The translations under genes were made by a program, and so were the position numbers. 53,566 nt of DNA from Bradyrhizobium sp. 1 (GTDB lineage: Bacteria; Pseudomonadota; Alphaproteobacteria; Rhizobiales; Xanthobacteraceae). The DNA lies in the NCBI RefSeq assembly GCF_023073315.1, contig NZ_JADPJH010000029.1, positions 7,678 through 61,243 on the forward strand, given 5' to 3'. Numbering within the stretch: position 1 is the stretch's first letter; each line of letters opens with the position of its first letter. Of this stretch, positions 18,558 through 26,046 are shown in pieces. Under the pieces are notes generated by a model that was not told the origin of the DNA, made no database searches, and worked only from the letters and a program-made list of their open reading frames with translations.

Positions 18558-19397
18558 ATGGATGCAACCACGCTGCTGACCACGCCGTCGATGACCGTCT
18601 CCGAGTTTCGCTGCGATGCGGGACCGGGCGACGAGCCGTTTGCGGAGTGCCGCAGCGGCCACTCCATCGCCTATGTCCGCTCCGGCAGTTTTGGCTGCCA
18701 TTGCCGCGCCGGCTTCTTCGAGCTGGTGGCGGGCGCGATGCTGGTCGGCGCGCCCGGCGACGAATACACCTGCACGCACGAGCATGTGTCTGGCGATGTC
18801 TGCCTGTCGTTCTTCCTCAGCGAGGACCTCGTCGATGCCCTCGGCGGGCGGCGCGAGGCGTGGCAGGTCGGCGCGACGCCGCCGCTGCCCGAGCTGATGG
18901 TGCTGGGCGAGCTCGCCCAGACGGCGGCAGACGGCAACAGCGACCTCGGCCTCGACGAGATCGGCCAGATCCTTGCGGGCCGTTTCGTCGATGTCGTCTC
19001 AGGCAAGGCGCGCAAGCCGGCAACGCCGACCGCGCGCGACCGCCGCCGCGCGGTGGAGGCCGCGCTGTGGATCGACGATAATTCGCATGCCGAGGTCAAT
19101 CTCGAACAGGCCGCAAAGCAGGCGGGCCTCAGCCCGTTCCATTTCCTGCGGCTGTTCTCGGCCGTGCTCGGCGTCACGCCGCATCAATATCTGGTGCGAT
19201 CGCGGCTGCGGCATGCGGCGCGGCTGCTGACAGATGACGCCATCGCGGTCACCGACATCGCCTATGACGTCGGCTTCGGCGACCTCTCCAACTTCGTCCG
19301 CACGTTTCATCGCGCCGCCGGCGTGTCGCCGACCAGGTTCCGGCAGGCCTCGCGCGGAGAGCGCAAGATTCTCCAAGAGCGGCTTGCCCTCAACTGA
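18558..19397 (+). CDS. AraC-family transcriptional regulator
   Basis: A 279-residue regulator with an N-terminal cupin-like sensing half and a C-terminal double helix-turn-helix (about residues 165-270). The second-half signature ITDIAYDVGFGDLSNFVRTFHRAAGVSPTRFR is seen with Val in place of the first Ile, and VNLEQAAKQAGLSPFHFLRLF marks the first HTH. It sits 9 bases after ogt and 56 bases before a VOC-family gene on the same strand. Pairing of an alkyltransferase with an AraC protein recalls AdaA/AdaB, but this protein lacks the Ada-type N-terminal Cys domain, so the target is more likely the VOC gene. Confidence 0.92.
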   Translation: MDATTLLTTPSMTVSEFRCDAGPGDEPFAECRSGHSIAYVRSGSFGCHCRAGFFELVAGAMLVGAPGDEYTCTHEHVSGDVCLSFFLSEDLVDALGGRREAWQVGATPPLPELMVLGELAQTAADGNSDLGLDEIGQILAGRFVDVVSGKARKPATPTARDRRRAVEAALWIDDNSHAEVNLEQAAKQAGLSPFHFLRLFSAVLGVTPHQYLVRSRLRHAARLLTDDAIAVTDIAYDVGFGDLSNFVRTFHRAAGVSPTRFRQASRGERKILQERLALN

Positions 19398-19453
19398 CTA
19401 GATTCGTCTCCGGCGCGCGCCAGTTGCGGCGCGCTTTGCGAATGGAGACGATC

Positions 19454-19813
19454 ATGTACGACCACATCGGACTGCGTGTTGCCGACCTCGACGCCGCCAC
19501 GCGCTTCTACACCGCCGTGCTGGCGCCGCTCGGCTATGTCCTGTGTTCCAGCGGCGACGGCTATGCCGGCTTCGGGCCGAAGGGCGAGCCGGCGCTGTGG
19601 CTGCACCTCAATAAGGGGCGGAAGGCCGACGGCGCGCACATCGCGTTTCGCGCCAAGGACCACGATGCGGTGAAGGCGTTTCACAGCGAGGGCCTGAAGA
19701 GCGGCGGCCGCGACAATGGCGGCGCCGGGCCGCGCAAGGATTACAGCCCGACCTACTACGCGGCGTTCCTGATCGATCCTGACGGCAACAATGTCGAGGC
19801 GGTTTGTAGCTGA
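19454..19813 (+). CDS. VOC (glyoxalase/bleomycin-resistance) family protein
   Basis: A 119-residue single-module vicinal oxygen chelate protein. It opens with YDHIGLRVADLDAATRFY, where the His is the usual first metal ligand, and ends with YYAAFLIDPDGNNVEAV, where the Glu is the usual last ligand. The ATG at 19454 was chosen because GGAGACG precedes it; an ATG at 19442 is in frame. Members include glyoxalases, dioxygenases and drug-binding proteins, so no substrate is assigned. It follows an AraC-type regulator that may control it. Confidence 0.85.
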   Translation: MYDHIGLRVADLDAATRFYTAVLAPLGYVLCSSGDGYAGFGPKGEPALWLHLNKGRKADGAHIAFRAKDHDAVKAFHSEGLKSGGRDNGGAGPRKDYSPTYYAAFLIDPDGNNVEAVCS

Positions 19814-19829
19814 GCTTTAGCCGCTCGCT

Positions 19830-19919
19830 CCGTCATTGCGAGGAACTGTTGCGACGAAGCAATTCAGACTGCCTCCGCGGAAACATCTCTGGATTGCTTC
19901 GCTGCGCTCGCAATGACGG
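19830..19919. repeat. REP-like inverted repeat CCGTCATTGCGAG
   Basis: CCGTCATTGCGAG (19830-19842) is matched by CTCGCAATGACGG (19907-19919). The inner parts (GCGACGAAGCAATTCAG against CTGGATTGCTTCGCTGC) also pair imperfectly. This is a widespread bacterial intergenic palindrome type. Confidence 0.8.
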
Positions 19920-19958
19920 TGTTTGTGACGACCACTTATCGTAATCAAGGACACCCTC

Positions 19959-20360
19959 ATGGCCTCTATCCACAACGACATTCCTCTCCCCGTCCCTGCG
20001 CGCGACGTCTGGGACGCAGTGCGCGATTTCGGCGCGCTGCATCTGCGGCTAGTGCCGGGGTTCGTCACTGCTTGCACGCTCGACGGCGATGCGCGCATCG
20101 TCACCTTCGCCAACGGTTCGGTGGCGCGCGAGGTGCTGGTGGATTGCGACGACGCGCGGCAGCGGCTCGTCTATGCCATCAACAGCGAGCGGCTGAGGCA
20201 CTACAGCGCCTCAGTGCAGGTGATCGCCGAGGGCGAGACGAGGTGCCGCTTGGTCTGGATCATCGACATGCTGCCGAGCGAGCTTGCGGCTTACGTGCAA
20301 GGGCAGACCGGGGACGCGGTGGCCGCGATACACCGGGCGTTTCCGCCGGCCGCGGCGTAG
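19959..20360 (+). CDS. SRPBCC (START-like) family protein
   Basis: A 133-residue lipid- or aromatic-binding fold protein of the polyketide cyclase/Bet v1-like superfamily. The opening IHNDIPLPVPARDVWDAVRDFGAL, the central GSVAREVLVDCDDARQRLVYAI and RLVWIIDMLP follow the family strand pattern, and the C-terminal helix reads AYVQGQTGDAVAAIHRAF. No signal peptide. The ligand or reaction is unknown. It is preceded by a REP-type repeat and followed by the Gly/Met-rich secreted protein gene. Confidence 0.85.
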   Translation: MASIHNDIPLPVPARDVWDAVRDFGALHLRLVPGFVTACTLDGDARIVTFANGSVAREVLVDCDDARQRLVYAINSERLRHYSASVQVIAEGETRCRLVWIIDMLPSELAAYVQGQTGDAVAAIHRAFPPAAA

Positions 20361-20488
20361 CCGGAGCTCATGCACCGCGGCTCTGTGATTTTTCTCACAG
20401 AGCCCTCTCCTCCCTGACCGTAACCATGGCCGCGTGCGTCCGATTGGCTCCGCTCTCCCGGCGGCGCCACGCACGCGAGGAGCATGCC

Positions 20489-20983
20489 ATGAGAGGTGCG
20501 GACAAGGTGATCTGCCAGGCAGCCGCCGTGCTGCTGCTGTTTTCGGTCGCGAGCACGCCGGCCAAGGCGCAATTCCTCGGCGGCGGCGCCGGCGGCGAGG
20601 ACATGATGACCCAGATGGCGCCAATGCTGGAGATGATGAAAGCGAAGATGGGCAAGCGCCGCTTCGCCATGCTGATGCAAACCATGGGCCCGATGATGAG
20701 CCGCATGATGGAGAACGGAGGCGGCGGGCTCGGCGGCATGATGGGCGGCGGCGGCATCAGCGGCATGGCCGGCGGCGGTTTCGGTGCGCCCAATTACGGC
20801 GGCTACATGCCGATGGGCGGTGGCGGCTACATGCCGACCGGAATCGGCGGCATGGGCGGCGGCGACATCATGGGCATGCTGGGTGGTTCCGGCGGCGGCG
20901 ACATGATGTCGATGATCCCGCAATTGATGCGGCTTGCCAATGTCGGCGGCGGTGGCGGCCATCGCCGACACAAGCATCGCTAA
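20489..20983 (+). CDS. Secreted Gly/Met-rich protein of unknown function
   Basis: A 164-residue exported protein: signal peptide of about 28 residues ending in PAKA, then a Met-rich helix-forming part (MMTQMAPMLEMMKAKMG, LMQTMGPMMSRMM), then Gly-rich repeats with Met (GGMMGGGG, GGYMPMGGGGYMP, GGMGGGDIMGML), and a His/Arg-rich tail (HRRHKHR). The clustered Met and terminal His are compatible with copper binding, but that is speculation. I know no family for it. The ATG at 20489 follows a GAGGAG site. A convergent Ser-rich gene lies downstream. Confidence 0.65.
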   Translation: MRGADKVICQAAAVLLLFSVASTPAKAQFLGGGAGGEDMMTQMAPMLEMMKAKMGKRRFAMLMQTMGPMMSRMMENGGGGLGGMMGGGGISGMAGGGFGAPNYGGYMPMGGGGYMPTGIGGMGGGDIMGMLGGSGGGDMMSMIPQLMRLANVGGGGGHRRHKHR

Positions 20984-21093
20984 GGCGGGTCGGTCTATCG
21001 CCGCTGCGTGGCAACTCTGGCAACGAGGCAACCACCCCTCGCGGGGCGACGAAGGATGGTTGCGCCGGATTGGCGGATGGGGCGCCGCCGGTA

Positions 21094-21768
21094 TCAGACC
21101 CGGTCGTTGAGCAGGACGCCGGACACGGAAGAGTCGCTCGATTGCGTCGCGCTGTAGGTCGAATCCGTGAGCGAGTTCTTCAGCGACTGAAGGAATTGTT
21201 GCAGCATCTCCGTCGCCGACGTGCTGCTTGACGAACTATCCGTGCTGCTCCCGGTCGTCGTGTCGCTCGATCCCGTCGTGCTGGACGAGGTCGAATCGGT
21301 GGACGAGTTCGTCAGCGACTGAAGGAATTGCTGAAGCAAATCCACCAGCGGATTGCCGCTCGACGAACTATCCGTGCCACCGGCCGAAGGCCTGCCAAAC
21401 GACGGCGGCCCGGGCGGCGGTCCACCTGCTCCGCCCGGTCCGCCCGGACCATGCGAGAGCGCCGCCTTGAACACGCCTTGCAGCTCGGTAGCCTGCTGGT
21501 CGGTCAACTTGCCGTTCGACACTTCCTGCTGGATGAGATCGTCGATCCTGGACTTGAACCCGTCGGACGACGAGTTGCTGCCGCTGGATTGATCGCTCGC
21601 GCTACTTGATTGCAGGGCGGAATCGATATCGTCGAGCGCGGACGACAGCGCCGACTGGTCGGTCGAGCTGATCGCGCCGGAACTGACTTCCGACTGCAGC
21701 TCGTCTTGCAGCTTTTGCAAAGGTGACGCGTGGTGATGATGGGGGGAGAGCGACGAAATCGAGGTCAT
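21094..21768 (-). CDS. Ser-rich protein with internal duplication, unknown function
   Basis: A 224-residue low-complexity protein. The N-terminal half has two short helical modules that resemble each other (LQDELQSEVSSGAISSTDQSALSSAL and IDDLIQQEVSNGKLTDQQATELQGVF). A Gly/Pro-rich linker (about 108-130) follows, then two copies of LQQFLQSL(T/K)NS 44 residues apart, separated by Ser/Thr-rich sequence. The duplication is also visible in the DNA. No signal peptide is seen, so if exported it would need a leaderless route. I do not recognise a family with a known role. Start at the ATG at 21768. Confidence 0.65.
   Translation of the reverse strand: MTSISSLSPHHHHASPLQKLQDELQSEVSSGAISSTDQSALSSALDDIDSALQSSSASDQSSGSNSSSDGFKSRIDDLIQQEVSNGKLTDQQATELQGVFKAALSHGPGGPGGAGGPPPGPPSFGRPSAGGTDSSSSGNPLVDLLQQFLQSLTNSSTDSTSSSTTGSSDTTTGSSTDSSSSSTSATEMLQQFLQSLKNSLTDSTYSATQSSDSSVSGVLLNDRV
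21172..21333. repeat. 132-base-period direct repeat inside the Ser-rich gene
   Basis: About 30 bases at 21172-21201 recur at 21304-21333 with two changes (shared core CAGCGACTGAAGGAATTG), and GACGAACTATCCGTGC also occurs twice (from 21230 and from 21362). The offset of 132 bases equals 44 codons. Confidence 0.8.
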
Positions 21769-21914
21769 GTGGCCTTCCGTGCTTCTGGTGGACTCGCGGC
21801 GAAATTGTCCCCAGGAGCTGGCGCGGAGCCTTCGGCAGAGCGCATGCCCGGTTGCTCGATATTGCCAGGCAACGTCTGGAAATATTCAGAAACAAAAATC
21901 CGGCAATGCTGGCG

Positions 21915-23359
21915 TTAGTCGGCCGCGGCCGAAAGGGCCGGTCTGACCGCGGGCTTGCTCTCGCGCGGCCCCCAGCGGGTCAGCACCACGCTGGACGAGG
22001 AGAGCAGGCCGAGCACGACCATGGAGCTCGCGGCCAGCCAGAAGAAGCTTTGCGCGGTCGCCTCATGCGTCGACAGCCACCAGCCGATCGTGGCGATGTA
22101 GATCAGACGCGCGGTCTGCGCCAGCACCGGGCCGATCACCTTGGCGGCACCTTGCGAGGAGAAATACATCGTCGAGGCGAGGCCAATGAAGGCGTAGAAC
22201 GGCGCCACGGTCGACAGATATTGGTGGCTGGTGGCGCGCACGGTTGCGCTGTCGGTGAAAATGTTGACCCAGATGTCGGGGAAGGTCGCAACCAGGCACG
22301 CCGGTGCGCCGACGGCAACGAAGGCGGACGCGCCGGCGATCCAGGCAATGCGCCGGGCGCGCGCGATGCGGCCGGCGCCGATCGCCATGCCGACCATCGG
22401 CACCGAGGCAATGCCGAACGAGAACGCGATCGAGGTCAACAGGAATTCGAGCCGCGCACCGATGCCGTAGCCCGCGAGGATCGCGGTGCCGAACTTCGCC
22501 AGCATGTGGGTGAAGATCGAGATCGTCAGCACCGATTGCAGCGGCGAGAAGCAGGCGATGGCGCCGACCTTGAGGATGTCGAAGAACATCGCCCATTGGA
22601 TGCGCAATCCGCGCAGCTTCGGCACGACACGGGCGCGGCCGGAGAACAGATACCAGCCCATCACGCAGATGTTCATGGAATAGGCGATCAGCGAGCCCGC
22701 CGCGACGCCGCGCATGCCGAACTGCGGCACGGGGCCGAGCCCGAGGCCGAGCGTGCCGCCGAGCATGATCTGCCAGACCGCAGAGTTGAGGATCAGCAGC
22801 GACGGCAGCTTCATGTTGCCGGTGCCGCGCAGCACCCCCGCCATGGTGTTGAGCAGCCAGGGCAGCACCGCGCCGCCGAAAAACACCTGCGTGTAGGCGA
22901 TCGCATGGGTCAGCACGTCGCCGCGGCCGCCGAGCATCTCGAGCACCTTGGGTCCAAAGATCAGCATGCCCAGCATGAAGACGAGGCCGAAGGTGATGCC
23001 GATCAGCAGCGCATGCGCGGCGAGCGTGCCCGCGCGCTCGCGATCGCCGGCACCGAGCGCGCGGCGATGGCGGAGGCCACCGCGCCGCCCATGGCGCCGC
23101 CCGACATCGTCATGGTCAGGATCACCGTCGGAAACACCAGCGCCATCGCAGCCAGCGCTTCCACACCAAGACGTCCGATATAGGAGGTCTCCGCGATCAC
23201 CACGCAGGTGCCGGCCGAGAGCGCGATGACGTTCGGCCAGGCAAGCCCCAGCAGCGTGCGCAGGATCGGCCCGTCCGTCAGCGCGCTTCGCACGGGACGC
23301 GGAGGCGGCGGCAGCGGGCGCTCTTGTTCATCGACCGGGATTTCGGCGATGTCGGACAT
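21915..23359 (-). pseudogene. MATE-family efflux transporter gene with a one-base frameshift
   Basis: Two adjacent reading frames together encode one MATE multidrug/sodium antiporter of about 480 residues. The first frame (start ATG 23359, MSDIAEIPVDEQE) gives the N-terminal cytoplasmic tail and the first spans up to GGAVASAIA, then runs into a stop near 23003. The other frame resumes exactly there. Adding one base near 23062-23065 (GCC-GCGCGC restored to GCC-CGC-GCG) rejoins them as ...SAIARALGAGDRERAGTLAAHALLIG..., a perfect family continuation. It may be a real loss, a phase-variable state or a sequencing error in a GC run. The remaining 350 residues show normal codon use, which suggests a recent event. 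Confidence 0.88.
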
Positions 23360-23524
23360 GTCCTCTCCCGGGCACAAGCGCATTTACAGCGTCGCAATGA
23401 GTAGGTGTGCCAATCAATTTTTCGCGCAGAAGGCGCAGCGAGGAGCTTGTTAGCACGGTGCGCGCTGATTCCTCCTGCGCCACGTGCAGGCGTGCCCTGC
23501 GGCAGCGCATTTCAACGGGTGGAA

Positions 23525-24577
23525 TTACCCGATGCTCCAGACCAGCGGCGGGCGGCCGCCTGCCGTCGGACGCAGGTGCACCGCGATATGGCGGCCGCAT
23601 CCCGCGGCCAGTCCTTCGAACAAGCCCTCCAGCACTTTTGCGCAGGCGCGATGATAATCAGCGACATCATCCATCAGCTTCCAGCTCTGCTGGCGGATTT
23701 CAAAGGTGCCTTCGGACTGCGTGGTCTCGACAGCATCATCCTGCGCGGCGAACAGCGCGTTGAGGAACAATGAAAATTCACTGGCGCCACCGCGACTCGT
23801 CGCGAGCGCTGCTGCGACCTCGTCGAAATATTGCATGCCGATCAGCTTGCCGGTGAGGTGCAGGAGATAGCCGGCATCCTCGGGGCCGAACAATTGCACC
23901 ATCACGGGCGCGGCGGTGCGGACATATTCCATCGCGTAGTTGCGATAGGCTTTTTCGAGCCGCGGCTTTGGCCAGCTTGCAACAGGCAAGGCCGGCGCGG
24001 TCTTCGCATCGAACAGCGGCGCTTCCAGATGCCGCGCGAAGACGAGGCGCTGATCGAGCTCGAGCGGATGGTCGTATTGATGATAATAGCCTTCGAGCCC
24101 GTCCTGGCCGTCGACGCTCTGCTTGGTGCAGACGAAACCGACCCTGGTATCGCCGAGCGCGACGCCGTTGTTGGCGTGCCAGCCGCGCAGCATCGCGCGC
24201 GAGACTTCGCCCGGCACGCCGCAGATCGCAGTGCCCTTCCAGATCCAGCGCGGCGGCGGATAGCGGATCCAGGCCTTGGTATCGCTCTCGTACATGTATT
24301 CGACGTGCACGCCGCCGATCCAGTTGGAGAGGTAGTGATATTGCGCAGCGGCCACCGCCGGCGGCAGATGGCTGAGGCCGAGCTTTTCCAGCCCCGGCAG
24401 GAAGCGCTCCTGCTGCTGGCGGCGAAACACGCGGAAGACGAACTCGGCGGCATCCGCCGTGCCGCGCCGCGTGACGACGGTGAGGATGAGGCCCGTGAAG
24501 TAAGCGTGATAGAGATCGGCGACCGCGCGCCAGCGCTTCCATTGGGCTTCCTGCGCGGAGTCAGTTGCGGCGGACAT
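23525..24577 (-). CDS. Conserved protein of unknown function
   Basis: A 350-residue soluble protein without signal peptide or membrane helix. The start ATG at 24577 follows GGGAG. It has a long helical beginning (WKRWRAVADLYHAYFTGLIL, FRRQQQERFLPGLEKLGL), an aromatic-rich centre (YLSNWIGGVHVEYMYESDTKAWIRYPPPRWIW) and a helical C-terminal part ending in HLRPTAGGRPPLVW. The central Trp/Tyr cluster and the WHANNGVALGD...VCTKQ segment look like a ligand site. I cannot assign a family. It is flanked by the broken MATE gene and the dCTP deaminase gene on the same strand, with no tight spacing. Confidence 0.75.
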   Translation of the reverse strand: MSAATDSAQEAQWKRWRAVADLYHAYFTGLILTVVTRRGTADAAEFVFRVFRRQQQERFLPGLEKLGLSHLPPAVAAAQYHYLSNWIGGVHVEYMYESDTKAWIRYPPPRWIWKGTAICGVPGEVSRAMLRGWHANNGVALGDTRVGFVCTKQSVDGQDGLEGYYHQYDHPLELDQRLVFARHLEAPLFDAKTAPALPVASWPKPRLEKAYRNYAMEYVRTAAPVMVQLFGPEDAGYLLHLTGKLIGMQYFDEVAAALATSRGGASEFSLFLNALFAAQDDAVETTQSEGTFEIRQQSWKLMDDVADYHRACAKVLEGLFEGLAAGCGRHIAVHLRPTAGGRPPLVWSIG

Positions 24578-24679
24578 GTTCACTCCCGGCTTGTTGTTTT
24601 GCAGGAGTGTGTCATCGCGGGTGGGGTGACGCAACACGCCCGCTTTCCCGGGGAATGACAGCGGAGCGTGAGGTTAGCG

Positions 24680-25816
24680 CTACACCCTAAAATGCTTGCT
24701 GAGCTTCAGCCCCTGCGCCTGGTAGTTGGAGCCGATGCGCTGGCCGTACATCGCGTCGGGGCGCGACAGCATCTTCTCGTAGACGAGACGGCCGACGATC
24801 TGGCCGTGCTCGAGGATGAAGGGCACTTCGCGCGAGCGCACTTCCAGCACGGCGCGCGATCCCAGCCCACCCGCACCGGCATAGCCGAAGCCGGGATCGA
24901 AGAAGCCGGCATAGTGCACGCGGAATTCACCGACCAAGGGATCGAACGGCACCATCTCCGCGGCGTAATCGGGCGGCACCTGCACGGCTTCTTTCGAGGC
25001 GAGGATATAGAACTCCCCGGGATCGAGGATCAGCCTGCCGTCGGGACGGGCCGAGATCGGCTCCCAGAATTCTTCGACCGAATAGCCGGAGCGGCGGTCG
25101 ACATCGACGACGCCAGTGTGGCGCTTGGCGCGATAGCCGACGAAGCCACCACTCTTCTCACCGGAGAGATCGACCGATACGGCGACACCGCCGGTGAGAT
25201 CGGCATCGTCGACGTCGACGAGACGCTCAGCCGCGTGCAGCGCCTCGAGATCGTCGATGTTGAGGATGGCGTCGCCGGTGCGGAAGCGCACCTGGCTCAG
25301 GCGCGAGCCCTCGCTGACCAGCACGGGAAATGTCTTCGGACTGATCTCGGCATACAGCGGACCGTGATAGCCGGCGCCGATCATGTCGAAGCGGCGCGTG
25401 CCGTCGGCGATCACCCGGGTGAAGACGTCGAGCCGGCCGGTCGAACTTTTGGGGTTCGCGGCAGCGACGATCTCCGGCGGCAGCGCAAGGCTTTCGAGCA
25501 GCGGCACGATGTAGACGCAGTTGGTCTCCAGCACCGCGCCGTCGGCGAGGCTGAATTCGTGCAGCTTCAATTCGTCGATGCGCTCGGCAACGGTCGCGCC
25601 GGGTCCCGGCAGGAAGCTGGCGCGAACGCGATAGGCGATGTCGCCAAGGCGGAGGTCGAGGCTTGCCGGCTGGATCTGGCTTTCGACGAAGTCATAGGCA
25701 GGCAGGATGAGCCCTGCCTCCGCCATCGCCGCGATCATGCGGTCGGGCAGGATACCATTGGCGTCGGCGGCAACCGTAAAACTCAACCGGGGGTCCTCGT
25801 CAGGGGTCAAACGCAT
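24680..25816 (-). CDS. dcd: 2'-deoxycytidine 5'-triphosphate deaminase (double-domain form)
   Basis: Nucleotide-metabolism enzyme that deaminates dCTP to dUTP, using a dUTPase-like fold. The product has 378 residues, twice the usual Dcd length of about 190. It shows two related halves: the first contains NPKSSTGRLDVFTRVIADGTRRFDMI, the second contains the segment GFFDPGFGYAGAGGLGSRAVLEVRS. This long form is known in Rhizobiales. It is divergent from the metZ leader, and the two starts share a 230-base region. Clear family call; which half is catalytic was not worked out. Confidence 0.9.
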   Translation of the reverse strand: MRLTPDEDPRLSFTVAADANGILPDRMIAAMAEAGLILPAYDFVESQIQPASLDLRLGDIAYRVRASFLPGPGATVAERIDELKLHEFSLADGAVLETNCVYIVPLLESLALPPEIVAAANPKSSTGRLDVFTRVIADGTRRFDMIGAGYHGPLYAEISPKTFPVLVSEGSRLSQVRFRTGDAILNIDDLEALHAAERLVDVDDADLTGGVAVSVDLSGEKSGGFVGYRAKRHTGVVDVDRRSGYSVEEFWEPISARPDGRLILDPGEFYILASKEAVQVPPDYAAEMVPFDPLVGEFRVHYAGFFDPGFGYAGAGGLGSRAVLEVRSREVPFILEHGQIVGRLVYEKMLSRPDAMYGQRIGSNYQAQGLKLSKHFRV

Positions 25817-25864
25817 CCCGAGATGCGGGAAATACGAGCGTTTTACGGCTATCCGATGGACGTC

Positions 25865-25893
25865 TTGACGGAAAGGGCATTGCGGAATATGAG
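25865..25893 (+). promoter_or_regulatory. Predicted sigma-70 type promoter of metZ
   Basis: TTGACG (25865-25870), 17-base spacer, TATGAG (25888-25893). The expected transcript start near 25900 falls just before the first stem of the SAM-II riboswitch, which supports the call. Confidence 0.6.
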
Positions 25894-25905
25894 CATGACT
25901 TATCC

Positions 25906-25955
25906 CGTGGTGATTTGAGCCGGCCGGCTTGCAGCCACGTTAAATAAGTCGCTAA
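25906..25955 (+). ncRNA. SAM-II riboswitch (metZ leader)
   Basis: Matches the SAM-II aptamer: stem P1 CGTGG (25906-25910) with CCACG (25935-25939), the conserved TGATTTG just inside it, GGCTT (25926-25930) pairing with AAGTC (25946-25950) as the pseudoknot, and the conserved TTAAA and GCTAAA joins. SAM-II aptamers control methionine genes in alphaproteobacteria, and the downstream gene is metZ, 91 bases on. S-adenosylmethionine binding is therefore expected to lower metZ expression. Confidence 0.93.
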
Positions 25956-25958
25956 ACA

Positions 25959-26011
25959 GGCCGGGGACCTCTGTGATCCCGGCCCGTGGTTTTATCCAGG
26001 CCGGTTTTTTT
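25959..26011 (+). terminator. Intrinsic terminator with overlapping alternative hairpin, metZ leader
   Basis: Terminator: CCGGCC (25979-25984) with TGG (25987-25989) pair with CCA (25996-25998) and GGCCGG (25999-26004), followed by seven T (26005-26011). An alternative hairpin, GGCCGGG (25959-25965) with CCCGGCC (25978-25984), uses the same left arm and would exclude the terminator. The two shapes suit riboswitch-controlled attenuation. Confidence 0.75.
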
Positions 26012-26032
26012 GTGACCATTTTCGATGGTCAC
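26012..26032 (+). promoter_or_regulatory. Hairpin before the metZ ribosome binding site
   Basis: GTGACCAT and ATGGTCAC form a perfect 8-base stem around TTTCG, directly after the terminator T-run and just before the strong site GAGGAGG (26036-26042). It may shape readthrough transcripts or translation; no role is known. Confidence 0.5.
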
Positions 26033-26046
26033 GCAGAGGAGGTCCT

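Noticed and set aside
21915..23383. Two separate transporter-like genes
   Set aside because: They are the two halves of one MATE gene: one added base joins them with no missing or doubled residues.
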